Below are positions 17,742-25,259 of a stretch of 64,000 nucleotides of DNA, piece by piece. Numbering within the stretch: the stretch's first letter is position 1; every line of letters begins with the position of its first letter. The translations under genes and the position numbers were made by a program. Below the pieces are notes generated by a model, which was not told where the DNA came from, did not search any database, and saw only the letters and a list, made by a program, of their open reading frames with translations. The stretch spans positions 62,001-126,000 of the forward strand of contig CAVTZF010000035.1 in assembly GCA_963739095.1 (NCBI GenBank), read 5' to 3'. The stretch is from JACVRW01 sp963739095 (GTDB lineage Bacteria > Actinomycetota > Thermoleophilia > Solirubrobacterales > Thermoleophilaceae).

Positions 17742-18500
17742 TCACGCCGCAGCGTCTGTTGCCGGACGCCGCGCGAGGAACGCGAACTGGCCGCACAGCG
17801 TCAGCTTCACCTGGTTGCGGGTGCGGGCATCGAGCCGCGCAACGCGTGCCCCGAGCTCGATGATGCGGTTGCCGGGCGACTCGCGCGCCCACCAGCGGCC
17901 GAAGAAGCGCGGCATGCCGAGCGCGCGCCACGCCACAAGCGTCATGCCGTCGATGCCCGGTCGCAGCTCGACGATCTCGAGCCCGGCGTCCTCGGCCAGC
18001 ACTGTGAACCCGTAGGGGGTCGGGTTCGAGAGGCTGCGCGAGTGGAAGGCTTCGAGCTGCGACGTCGAGCCGGCGAGCAGGCCGCCGGGACGCAGCACGC
18101 GGGCGGCCTCGCGCACGAGCGGCTCCGGATGGCGCACGTGCTCGAGCACCTGCTTGCAGTAGACGAGATCGAAGCTCGCGTCCTCGAACGGCAGCGTGGT
18201 GCCGCCGAAGGTCACGAACTCGGCGTCGCTGCGCGTGCGCTCCGCGACCTCCGCCGACTGCTCGATGTCCGCGCCGACCCAGCTGACGGCGGGATTCAGC
18301 GAGCGGAACAGGTCGACCGAGTCGCCGGCTCCGCAGCCGAGGTCGAGCACGCGTTCGGCGGGACGGGCGTAGGAGTCGGCGATCGTCTGGCGGCTGTGGT
18401 CGGCCGGGATGCGGGCCCCGAGCAGCTCGCCGAGGTCGTCCCCGAGCACGCCTCGCTCACGCTTCCGCCGTTGCGTGAGCGGGCTCGCCGTGTCGCTCAC
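17742..18500 (-). CDS. Class I SAM-dependent methyltransferase
   Basis: 252 residues. SAM motif I is VLDLGCGAGDS near residue 50, followed by the acidic motif VGADIEQS and the post-I strand FDLVYCKQVLEHVRHPEPLVREAARVL in pieces. The rest shows the VLRPGGLLAGST strand typical of Methyltransf_11 enzymes. The C-terminus (QVKLTLCGQFAFLARRP) resembles those acting on lipids or glycans. The start GTG at 18498-18500 lies inside a tandem duplication that also covers the end of the mutase gene. The substrate is unknown. Confidence 0.83.
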   Translation of the reverse strand: MSDTASPLTQRRKRERGVLGDDLGELLGARIPADHSRQTIADSYARPAERVLDLGCGAGDSVDLFRSLNPAVSWVGADIEQSAEVAERTRSDAEFVTFGGTTLPFEDASFDLVYCKQVLEHVRHPEPLVREAARVLRPGGLLAGSTSQLEAFHSRSLSNPTPYGFTVLAEDAGLEIVELRPGIDGMTLVAWRALGMPRFFGRWWARESPGNRIIELGARVARLDARTRNQVKLTLCGQFAFLARRPATDAAA

Positions 18501-18540
18501 GCTTCCGCCGTTGCGTGAGCGGGCTCGCCGTGCTCGCTCA
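18453..18540. repeat. Tandem 40/41-bp direct repeat at a gene junction
   Basis: The unit beginning TCGCTCACGCTTCCGCCGTT starts at 18453 and again at 18493, and its first half recurs from 18534. Each unit has a 9-bp inverted pair CGCTCACGC/GCGTGAGCG. It spans the mutase stop codon and the first codons of the methyltransferase, so it has duplicated a start-codon region (GTGAGCGA). Confidence 0.8.
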
Positions 18541-20157
18541 CGCTTCCGAGTACTCGCCGAACTCCTCGCGCATGACGCCGCAGACCTCGCCGAGCGAGCA
18601 GCGATCCTTCAGAGCCGCCCGCATCGGGTCGAGCAGGTTGCCGGAGCCGCCGCACGCTTCGCGCAGCTCGGCGAGCCGCGTCTGGACAGCTTCCTGGTCG
18701 CGCTCCTCCTTGAACGCCTTCAGGCGCTCGACCTGGTGGCGCTCGGCCTCGGGGTCGACCCTGAGAATCTCGACCTCGTCCACCTGATCGGTCACGTACT
18801 CGTTGACGCCGACGACGATGTCCTGCTTCTGGCGGTAGCGCTCCTCGTAGCCCCAAGCCGACTCCTCGACCTCTGCGCGGATGAACGGGATGCACTGAAC
18901 CGAGCCGCCCATCTCGTCGATGCGGTCGATCAGCGCCTGCGCCGCCTCCTCGATCTCGTCGGTGAGCGCCTCAACGAAGTAGGAGCCCGCGAACGGGTCG
19001 ACCGTGTCGGCCGCGCCCGACTCGTGGGCGAGGATCTGCTGCGTGCGGAGCGCGATGCGCGCGGCGGTCTCGCTCGGCAGCGCGAGCGCCTCGTCGAAGC
19101 CGTTCGTGTGCAGCGACTGGGTGCCGCCGCACACCGCCGCGAAGCCCTGCAGCGCGACGCGCACGATGTTGTTGTGCGGTTGCTGGGCGGCGAGCGTGAC
19201 GCCGCCGGTCTGCGTGTGGAAGCGGATCTTCAGCGAGCGCTCGTCCTTCGCGCCGAAGCGCTCGCGCATGATGCGCGCCCACATGCGCCGCGCGGCACGG
19301 AACTTCGCGACCTCCTGGAAGACGTTGTTGTGGCCGTTGAAGAAGAAGGCGAGCCGCGGGCCGAACTCATCCACCGCGAGCCCCGCGTCGATCGCCGCCT
19401 GCACGTAGGCGATCGCGTTGGCGAGCGTGAAGCCGACCTCCTGCACCGCCGAGCAGCCCTTCTCGCGCATGTGGTAGCCCGAGATCGAGATCGTGTTCCA
19501 CTTCGGGATGCGCTCGCGGCAGTAGGCGAACAGGTCGGTCGTGAGCCGCATCGCCGGCACGGGCGGATAGATGAAGTTCCCGCGTGCGATGTACTCCTTC
19601 AGGATGTCGTTCTGGGTCGTGCCCTGCAGCACCTCGGCGGGCACGTCCTGCTCCTCGCCGACCAGCTCGTAGAGCAGCAGCAAGGCCGCCGCCGGAGCAT
19701 TGATCGTCATCGAGGTCGACACCTGGTCGAGCGGGATGCCGTCGAACACTCGGCGCATGTCGTCGATCGTGTCGATGGCGACTCCCGTGCGGCCGACCTC
19801 GCCCATGCAGAGCGGGTCGTCGGAGTCGCGACCGAGCTGAGTGGGGAGGTCGAACGCCATCGACAGGCCGGTCGAGCCGTGCTCAATCAGGTAGTGGAAG
19901 CGCTCGTTCGTCTCCTTGGCGCTCGCATAGCCGGCGTACTGGCGCATCGTCCACTTGCGGCCGCGGTACATGTCCGGATGGATGCCACGCGTGAACGGGT
20001 AGGCGCCGGCCTCGCCGAGACGCTCCTCGAGGCGGGGGGCAACGTCCTCGGCGTCGTACTCGTGCTTGATCTCGATGCCGGAGTCGGTGAAGCGGCGCGG
20101 ATCGTCCGGCCCGACGATCGGCGCGATGCTCGGCTTGTGGTCAGGCGTCGTGGCCAT
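18538..20157 (-). CDS. Acyl-CoA mutase large subunit (methylmalonyl-CoA mutase family)
   Basis: 539 residues, matching the separate large subunit that lacks the C-terminal B12-binding domain. Signatures include YPFTRGIHPDMYRGR and WTMRQYAGYASAKETN, MAFDLPTQLG, QNDILKEYIARG, the substrate-site MRL Arg and Tyr typical of methylmalonyl-type rather than isobutyryl-type enzymes, PKWNTISISGYHM, and HTQTGGVTLAAQQP. It rearranges methylmalonyl-CoA (or a related acyl-CoA) to succinyl-CoA using adenosylcobalamin bound to a partner small subunit, which is not in this window. The start is ATG 20155-20157. No frameshift is seen. Confidence 0.9.
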   Translation of the reverse strand: MATTPDHKPSIAPIVGPDDPRRFTDSGIEIKHEYDAEDVAPRLEERLGEAGAYPFTRGIHPDMYRGRKWTMRQYAGYASAKETNERFHYLIEHGSTGLSMAFDLPTQLGRDSDDPLCMGEVGRTGVAIDTIDDMRRVFDGIPLDQVSTSMTINAPAAALLLLYELVGEEQDVPAEVLQGTTQNDILKEYIARGNFIYPPVPAMRLTTDLFAYCRERIPKWNTISISGYHMREKGCSAVQEVGFTLANAIAYVQAAIDAGLAVDEFGPRLAFFFNGHNNVFQEVAKFRAARRMWARIMRERFGAKDERSLKIRFHTQTGGVTLAAQQPHNNIVRVALQGFAAVCGGTQSLHTNGFDEALALPSETAARIALRTQQILAHESGAADTVDPFAGSYFVEALTDEIEEAAQALIDRIDEMGGSVQCIPFIRAEVEESAWGYEERYRQKQDIVVGVNEYVTDQVDEVEILRVDPEAERHQVERLKAFKEERDQEAVQTRLAELREACGGSGNLLDPMRAALKDRCSLGEVCGVMREEFGEYSEA

Positions 20158-20184
20158 CAGAGCCCGAAGGATACGGTTCGGAAG

Positions 20185-20760
20185 GTGAGTTCCCCACCGA
20201 CTGAGACCCGCCGGGACCGCATCGCCGGCGTGCAGGTGGTGCTCGCGCTGCTCGCGGCGATGTGGGTCCTGGAGGTGGTCGACGTCGCCCTCGACCATCG
20301 CCTCGACCAGTACGGGATCGAGCCGCGGGATCCGGACGGGCTCGTCGGCGTTGTGGCGGCTCCGTTCCTGCACGCGGACTTCGGCCACCTGATCGCGAAC
20401 ACGATCCCGTTCGTGGCGCTCGGGATCATCATCGGGCTCCAGGGCGTGGCACGGGTGCTCGCCGTGACCGGGATCGTGATGCTGGTCAGCGGGCTCGGGA
20501 CGTGGCTCGTCGCGCCGGACAACTCGATCCACATCGGCGCGAGCGGCATCGTCTTCGGCTACGCGACCTACCTGCTCGCGAGGGGGATCTTCAACCGCGA
20601 CCTGATCGAGATCGCGATCGGCCTCGGGGTGGCCGCGATCTGGGGGACCGCGCTGCTGGGAGGGCTCCTGCCGCAGGACGGCGTGTCCTGGCAGGGCCAC
20701 TTCTTCGGTGCGGTAGGCGGCGTCCTGGCGGCGCGCGTGTTCGTGCGCCCGCGGACGTAG
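20185..20760 (+). CDS. Rhomboid-family intramembrane serine protease
   Basis: 191 residues with about six hydrophobic segments. The catalytic Ser lies in HIGASGIVFGY and the His in WQGHFFGAVGG; FLHADFGHLIAN is the conserved L1-TM2 signature. Length and layout fit the small bacterial rhomboids that cleave membrane proteins within the bilayer. The GTG at 20185-20187 is preceded by a purine-rich GGAAG. It is divergent from the mutase (27 bases apart) and 11 bases before the MoaD-MoaE gene. Targets are unknown; several single-pass proteins in this window are formal candidates. Confidence 0.9.
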   Translation: MSSPPTETRRDRIAGVQVVLALLAAMWVLEVVDVALDHRLDQYGIEPRDPDGLVGVVAAPFLHADFGHLIANTIPFVALGIIIGLQGVARVLAVTGIVMLVSGLGTWLVAPDNSIHIGASGIVFGYATYLLARGIFNRDLIEIAIGLGVAAIWGTALLGGLLPQDGVSWQGHFFGAVGGVLAARVFVRPRT

Positions 20761-20771
20761 CATCTGAGGCG

Positions 20772-21413
20772 ATGGAGGTAACGGTCCGCCTGTTCGCGAT
20801 GCTGCGTGAGCGCGCCGGAGTGCCCGAGCTGACGCTCGACCTGCCCGACGGGGCGCGCGTGAGCGACGCACTCGATTCGCTTGAGGGACTGGCCGAGGGG
20901 ATTCCCTTGGTGATGGCGGTGAACCGCGAGTACGCGGACGCCGGCCGGGTCCTCGACCCAGGCGACGAGCTCGCGCTGATCCCGCCTGTGAGCGGCGGCG
21001 CCGTCGCGACCCCCTGGGCGCGCGTCCGTGCCGAGCCGCTCTCGCTCGACGCGCTCGCCGCCCGGGTGCGCGACCCGCGCGCCGGCGCGGTCGTGACCTT
21101 CTCGGGCGTGACCCGCGAGGTCGAGCGGCTCGAGTACGAGGCCTACGCCGAGATGGCGGAGGAGCGCATGGCCGAGATCGCGGCGCAGGCGGTCGAGCGC
21201 CACGGGCTCTGCGCGGCGGCGGTAGAGCACCGGGTCGGCGACGTGCCGCTGTCCGAGCCGAGCGTGATCGTGGCCGCCTCGGCGCCGCACCGCGGCGAGG
21301 CGTTCGCAGGCGCGCGCGAGATCATCGACCGTGTCAAGGCCGAGGCGCCGATCTGGAAGAAGGAGATCGAGGGCGGAGAGGGGCGCTGGGTGGAGGGGAC
21401 GACGCCCGGCTGA
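20772..21413 (+). CDS. MoaD-MoaE fusion (molybdopterin synthase, both subunits)
   Basis: 213 residues. Residues 1-77 are a MoaD ubiquitin-like fold ending IPPVSGG, i.e. with the Gly-Gly that carries the thiocarboxylate. Residues about 85-213 are MoaE (VVTFSGVTREVERLEYEAY, SVIVAASAPHRGEAF, APIWKKE). The enzyme converts precursor Z (cPMP) to molybdopterin. In mycobacterial MoaX a similar fusion is cleaved after Gly-Gly; the same processing is likely because the Gly-Gly must be C-terminal to be activated. The MoaE part lacks the usual insertion after the GVTR strand. No other molybdenum-cofactor gene is in view. Confidence 0.9.
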   Translation: MEVTVRLFAMLRERAGVPELTLDLPDGARVSDALDSLEGLAEGIPLVMAVNREYADAGRVLDPGDELALIPPVSGGAVATPWARVRAEPLSLDALAARVRDPRAGAVVTFSGVTREVERLEYEAYAEMAEERMAEIAAQAVERHGLCAAAVEHRVGDVPLSEPSVIVAASAPHRGEAFAGAREIIDRVKAEAPIWKKEIEGGEGRWVEGTTPG

Positions 21414-21473
21414 CCGCAGGATCCCGTGCAGCGGGGAGGACGCACGCCCGTCGCGCGAAAAGCGCTAGTCCCG

Positions 21474-21944
21474 ATGTCTCTCAGAAGCGTCTCCCTTCTC
21501 TCCCTGATTCTGATCCTCTTCGCAGTCGCGCCCGCCGTGGCGAACGCGCAGGGGACCGACTACTACGCCCAGGCCTCGCAGCCGCCACCGGAGCCGGGTG
21601 GCGAGCCGCAGCCGGGCACCCCGACTGAGCCGACCGAGCCGGTGACGCCCGGCGAGCCCGGCACGGAGCCGGCGGCCGGCGGCGGCCTGCTGCCGCGCAC
21701 CGGGCTCGGCGCCGGCTGGATCGCGCTGATCGGAATCGCCCTCCTTCTGCTCGGCATCCGCCTGCGCGTGATCACGCGCATCAAGGCAGTCGTGCGGCGC
21801 TACGTCACGCCCAGGATGAGGCTGCGCCACTCGCTCGAGGAGTTGCGGGCGGCGGGTGTCGAGGAGGAGCGCCGCCTCGCCGAGCTCGGCCCGCAGGTCG
21901 AGCCGAGCACGCCCACGGCGCGCCGCATCGCCGACGTCCACTAG
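21474..21944 (+). CDS. Exported Pro-rich protein with LPRTG motif and cytoplasmic tail
   Basis: 156 residues from ATG 21474. The signal peptide is SLLSLILILFAVAPAVANAQ. A short Pro/Glu/Thr-rich ectodomain ends in GGGLLPRTG, followed directly by a hydrophobic helix (WIALIGIALLLLGI) and RLRV. That is the layout of a sortase substrate, yet about 60 further residues follow (charged, including RHSLEELRAAGVEEERRLAELG), which is unusual. It may be a plain single-pass protein, or one in which sortase releases a signalling tail. The stop overlaps the start of the next gene (TAGTG). Confidence 0.72.
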   Translation: MSLRSVSLLSLILILFAVAPAVANAQGTDYYAQASQPPPEPGGEPQPGTPTEPTEPVTPGEPGTEPAAGGGLLPRTGLGAGWIALIGIALLLLGIRLRVITRIKAVVRRYVTPRMRLRHSLEELRAAGVEEERRLAELGPQVEPSTPTARRIADVH

Positions 21945-22303
21945 TGCCTTCACCCCGCCGACGGCCGGTCGTCATCCCGCCCGGTGGCGGCCGGCGCGTC
22001 GGCAACGTCGAGTTCCTTGCGCTGAGCGAGCACACGCCGCGCTTCAACCTCTCGATCATCACGATGGGCGCCGGTCGCAGCGGCCCCGAGCCCCACGTGC
22101 ACGACGACGAGGACGATGCCTTCCTCGTGCTCGACGACGAGATGACGTTCCTGCTCGGTGACGAGGAGCTGAAGGCGCCGGCGGGCACGTTCGTGCTCGT
22201 GCCTCCGGGCGTCGAGCACACCTTCGCGAACCGTGCCGACCACCCGGTCCGCATGCTCAACATCCACGCGCCCGCCGGCTTCGATCGGCGGCTGATGGCC
22301 TAG
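21944..22303 (+). CDS. Single-domain cupin protein
   Basis: 119 residues. The cupin core has motif 1 PEPHVHDDEDDAFLVLDDE and motif 2 FVLVPPGVEHTFANR, with the His/Glu metal ligands present in part. Small cupins of this kind bind a metal and either isomerise or oxidise small molecules or act as sensors; which one is not visible. The GTG at 21944 overlaps the preceding stop by one base, so translation is probably coupled. Its stop overlaps the convergent sigma gene by four bases. Confidence 0.85.
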   Translation: MPSPRRRPVVIPPGGGRRVGNVEFLALSEHTPRFNLSIITMGAGRSGPEPHVHDDEDDAFLVLDDEMTFLLGDEELKAPAGTFVLVPPGVEHTFANRADHPVRMLNIHAPAGFDRRLMA

Positions 22304-23586
22304 GGCGCGAACTCGCGAGCGGCGTCACCTCCCCCTCCGCCGGCGGGCGCCACGGGCGCAGACGGCGTGGCCTCGGCGACGGGCGCCGGGGCAGGGGCGG
22401 CCGCCGGGTTCGTCGGCGTGAACTCGTTGGCGGGATCGGGCGGCGGCGGCGGAGGCGGCGCAGGTGCGGGCTGCGCCTGTGGCGGCGGGGCGGCGGGCTG
22501 CTGCGCGGCGGGATCCGGCTGCGCGGGCGCGGGCGTGGGCACGGGGTCGGCCGGGGCCGGTGAGGTCTCGATGGCGGTCTCCTCCTTGACCGGTGCGGCA
22601 TCAACACGTTGCTGCCCTTGCTGCTGCTCCGGAGGCGCGACACCGTGGTTTGCGAAGTGATCGACGGCGGTCCCGCCGCCGGCAAGCGCCGCGGCTGAGG
22701 CCGCCACGGCGGCGAGCTTCTGGCCGGTCGCAAGCTCCACGGCGGCGTGCGCGCGCTCGCCCAGCGCCGCGGTCTTGTGCTGCACGGCGCCGAGCGCCGA
22801 CTCGGCGCGCTCCTGGAGGTTCGCGAGCGTGGACTCGAGGAAGCCGCGGACGCGGCCGTCGCCGTTCGCGGCGGTCAGCCCGGCGGGCGGCACGAGCGCC
22901 GCCACCTTCGCCGGCAGCGCGCGGAACTCCTTGAGCGCGGCGCGGCAGGCCAGGCAGGTGCGCATGTGCGGCCGCAGCAGGGAGAGCTGCTCCGCGTTCG
23001 CCTCGCCGTCGGCGAGCGCCGATAGCAGCGGCGCCAGCCGCTCGCACTCGCCGCCGCCCTGGATCGCCGCGACCCGGCGCAGGAAGGCCTGCCGGCCCTC
23101 GGTGAGCAACCGATTCACCTTCGTGTACGACCACCCGGTCAGCTCGCAGATCTCGCGATACGAGTAGCCCTCGGCCTTCAGCACGAGCGCGCGGATCTCG
23201 TGCGGCTTCAGTCGGGCGAGTGCCTCCGCTCCCTGGCTCAGCTTCTCGAGCCGCTCGGCCTGGTCGTGGGTGATCGCCGGCGGCGTGGGGCGGTCGCTCA
23301 GGTGGCCGTCATCGGTGACCGGCGAGTGGCGGTCGCGCTGGCGGCGGAGGGCGAAGGCCTCGTGCTTGACCACCGTCTTCAGCCATGGGACGAGCTCCTC
23401 CTCGCGTGTCGTCGGCGCCTTCGTGAGCAGGATCTCGAGGCCACGCTGGTAGGCGTCCTCCGCGTCCTCGGGCGTCGCGGCATAGCGGCGCGCGGTCGCG
23501 AGGATCTGGGCGCCGTGGCGCCTCGCGAGGCCGAGGGCCGCCTCGTCGATCTCGCCCCGTGCGGGCCGCGTCCTTGGCTTCAGCAT
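22300..23586 (-). CDS. ECF-type sigma factor fused to anti-sigma zinc finger, membrane helix and Pro-rich tail
   Basis: 428 residues. About 10-75 resembles sigma region 2 (TPEDAEDAYQRGLEILL, then WLKTVVKHEAFALRRQ), about 105-155 sigma region 4 (YSYREICELTGWSYTKVNRLL). Residues about 160-200 carry Cys in ECERL, then HMRTCLACRAAL: the C...H-x3-C-x2-C pattern of zinc-binding anti-sigma domains. A weak hydrophobic segment (AAVAASAAALAGGGTAV) near 270-290 may cross the membrane, leaving about 130 Pro/Ala-rich residues outside. A sigma factor and its inhibitor in one chain would allow self-inhibition released by an envelope signal. Start ATG 23584-23586; a GTG six bases upstream is an alternative. 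Confidence 0.8.
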   Translation of the reverse strand: MLKPRTRPARGEIDEAALGLARRHGAQILATARRYAATPEDAEDAYQRGLEILLTKAPTTREEELVPWLKTVVKHEAFALRRQRDRHSPVTDDGHLSDRPTPPAITHDQAERLEKLSQGAEALARLKPHEIRALVLKAEGYSYREICELTGWSYTKVNRLLTEGRQAFLRRVAAIQGGGECERLAPLLSALADGEANAEQLSLLRPHMRTCLACRAALKEFRALPAKVAALVPPAGLTAANGDGRVRGFLESTLANLQERAESALGAVQHKTAALGERAHAAVELATGQKLAAVAASAAALAGGGTAVDHFANHGVAPPEQQQGQQRVDAAPVKEETAIETSPAPADPVPTPAPAQPDPAAQQPAAPPPQAQPAPAPPPPPPPDPANEFTPTNPAAAPAPAPVAEATPSAPVAPAGGGGGDAAREFAP

Positions 23587-24149
23587 CTGCACGACGCTCA
23601 GCCCGGATGGTCCTACTCCTCGCCCCCTGTGGGGACTGCCCAAGCCGCACGTTGCGGAGATTTCGTGCGCGCGAGCCTTCGGTGATCCGCCGACAGAGAG
23701 CCACCGCACTACGTAGTGTCAACCCACCCAGCCGCTGAGCCCTGACACCGTGTGCGCGATCGCGAGGTCGCAGATCAAATCGCCCACGACGTGGGAAATG
23801 AGGGGGACGCAGACACGTATTACGCCAACGCCTTGGCGAATGGCTGCAACGAATGGTCGCTGGTCTGACGGGTCGATGGCGCAACCTGCTAACGCCTACG
23901 AGTGCGGCGCTTGACGCGGGTGCGCGGCGAGTCCAGTCCGGCTTGGAGACGTTCGAGAAGCCTTCATTAGCTGGGTTCGTAGGGTCAAGGGGCGACTGGT
24001 GCCGCGCAATAGTGCGGATGACCACCGCGAGGAGCGTGCGCTGGACCGCCCCGTGTAGTCCGACTCGATAGCGGATGCGTAGCCGGACTTGCAGCTTCCA
24101 CCGCCCAGCCTTACGGTCGCCGTAGGGACAACGTGGACGGGGCGCGGAG
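23587..24149. other. 563-base stretch with no supported gene
   Basis: Short open frames exist on both strands but none has a plausible start, signal or recognisable motif. It is the space between the divergent ECF-sigma gene and an exported protein, so both promoters should lie here. No clear tRNA, hairpin with T-run or repeat was seen. Confidence 0.5.
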
Positions 24150-24950
24150 ATGAAGAAGCGTGATTTGCTGGCTGCCGTGGTCGGAGCCGTCGCTGGTGCG
24201 CTTGCGGTGACAGGGTCGGCGGCCGCAGAAACCAGGCCGGCGCTGACCTCGGTGAGTATCCAGGGGAGCGCCGTTGTCGGGCAGACGCTCTGGGCCACGT
24301 TCGAGGCGGCGGGCGACCCCCCGACGAGGATCGAATACCAATGGAGGCGCTGCGAGGCCGACAAGCCGGACCACTGCAGCGACATCAAAGGCGCCAAGGC
24401 GGCGACGTACACGGTGACCCCGACTGATCTTGGGTTCCGGGTGCGTGTGCGGGTGAAGCTCAAGAACAGCGCCGGCGACGATGAGGACACGTCCTTCCCA
24501 ACGGCGGTCGTGAGCGCGCTGCCCCTGCTGCAGCCGTCACCGACGCCCGCCGGTCCCCCGTCCTCGCCCACGGACATGGCGACCGGCGGCCGGCGCCTCT
24601 TGTGGCCGTTTCCGGTGGTTAGCGTGGGGGCCTACATCTTGAATCACGGCTCTCGGATCGTTCGCTGGCGCGTGAAGGCACCGCGGGGCGCGAAAATCGA
24701 CGTGCGTTGCAGAGGCCCTCGCTGCCCGCTGCGACAACGCTCGTTCAGGCCCGGTCGCATCACGCCGCTCGAGCGCTACCTACGCGCGGGCGTTGCGATC
24801 ACCATCCGCGTGACGCGGCCCGGCTTCATCGGCAAGTACACACGCGTCGTGATCCGAAGCCGCAAGCCGCCCAGACGGCGAGACGCCTGCTTGTTCCCCG
24901 GCGACCTCCGACCCCGACCGTGCCAGGGATCGCTTTCCTCGTCGAAGTGA
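24150..24950 (+). CDS. Exported protein with Ig-like domain, function unknown
   Basis: 266 residues from ATG 24150. The signal peptide is MKKRDLLAAVVGAVAGALAV. The first domain (about 30-115) contains VVGQTLWATFEAAGD, YQWRRCEADKPD, and AATYTVTPTDLGFRVRVRV, an Ig-like fold common in secreted actinobacterial proteins. After a Pro/Ser linker, a second part holds a motif VRCRGPRCPLRQRSF close to domains seen in other secreted proteins of this group, plus basic segments. The ribosome site GGAG lies six bases upstream. The role is unknown; binding at the cell surface is a fair guess. Confidence 0.72.
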   Translation: MKKRDLLAAVVGAVAGALAVTGSAAAETRPALTSVSIQGSAVVGQTLWATFEAAGDPPTRIEYQWRRCEADKPDHCSDIKGAKAATYTVTPTDLGFRVRVRVKLKNSAGDDEDTSFPTAVVSALPLLQPSPTPAGPPSSPTDMATGGRRLLWPFPVVSVGAYILNHGSRIVRWRVKAPRGAKIDVRCRGPRCPLRQRSFRPGRITPLERYLRAGVAITIRVTRPGFIGKYTRVVIRSRKPPRRRDACLFPGDLRPRPCQGSLSSSK

Positions 24951-24956
24951 GGTGCG

Positions 24957-25200
24957 CGTCTTTCGTCGCCAAATGGGGCGCCGTGCCTCATCCGCGTCGA
25001 CGGCGCCGAGCCGCACACGCCCGCTCGACGAGATGCGAACGTTGCCCTGTTTGGGGCGGCTGTCGGTGGAATAGGCGATCCAGCGGCCGTCGGGCGAGAA
25101 GGTGGGATCGTCTCTGTAAGCGATCAAGCGGCGAGGGCCCCGTGGGACGTCGGACAAGAACGCCGTCGGGGCGGCCGGGCCGGGCCCCGCTCCGATAGCG
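24957..25200 (-). pseudogene. TolB-like (PD40) beta-propeller fragment
   Basis: The minus strand encodes RRLIAYRDDPTFSPDGRW followed by IAYSTDSRPKQGNVRI, the 'FSPDGRWIAY' blade signature of TolB/WD40-like PD40 repeats. Only one to two blades remain and no start or complete domain is visible, so this is a remnant of a larger gene or a truncated copy. It lies between an exported protein and the MreB gene. Confidence 0.4.
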
Positions 25201-25259
25201 TTTGGCCGTTCCGAGCCCGAGTACGCGGCGCCCGGCGCGACCAGCCGAAGGGGGCAGAC

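Noticed and set aside
16866..18518. Plus-strand frame rich in Gly-Ser repeats, resembling a silk-like protein
   Set aside because: It is the antisense of the Glu-Pro repeats; the minus strand has a start, a folded domain and a conserved tail.
18453..18540. Hairpin arms considered as a transcription terminator
   Set aside because: They lie at a tight gene junction within coding sequence, have no T-run and exist because of a tandem duplication.
23853..24071. 72-codon plus-strand frame in the gap before the exported Ig-like protein
   Set aside because: No recognisable motif, signal or ribosome site; composition is not convincing.
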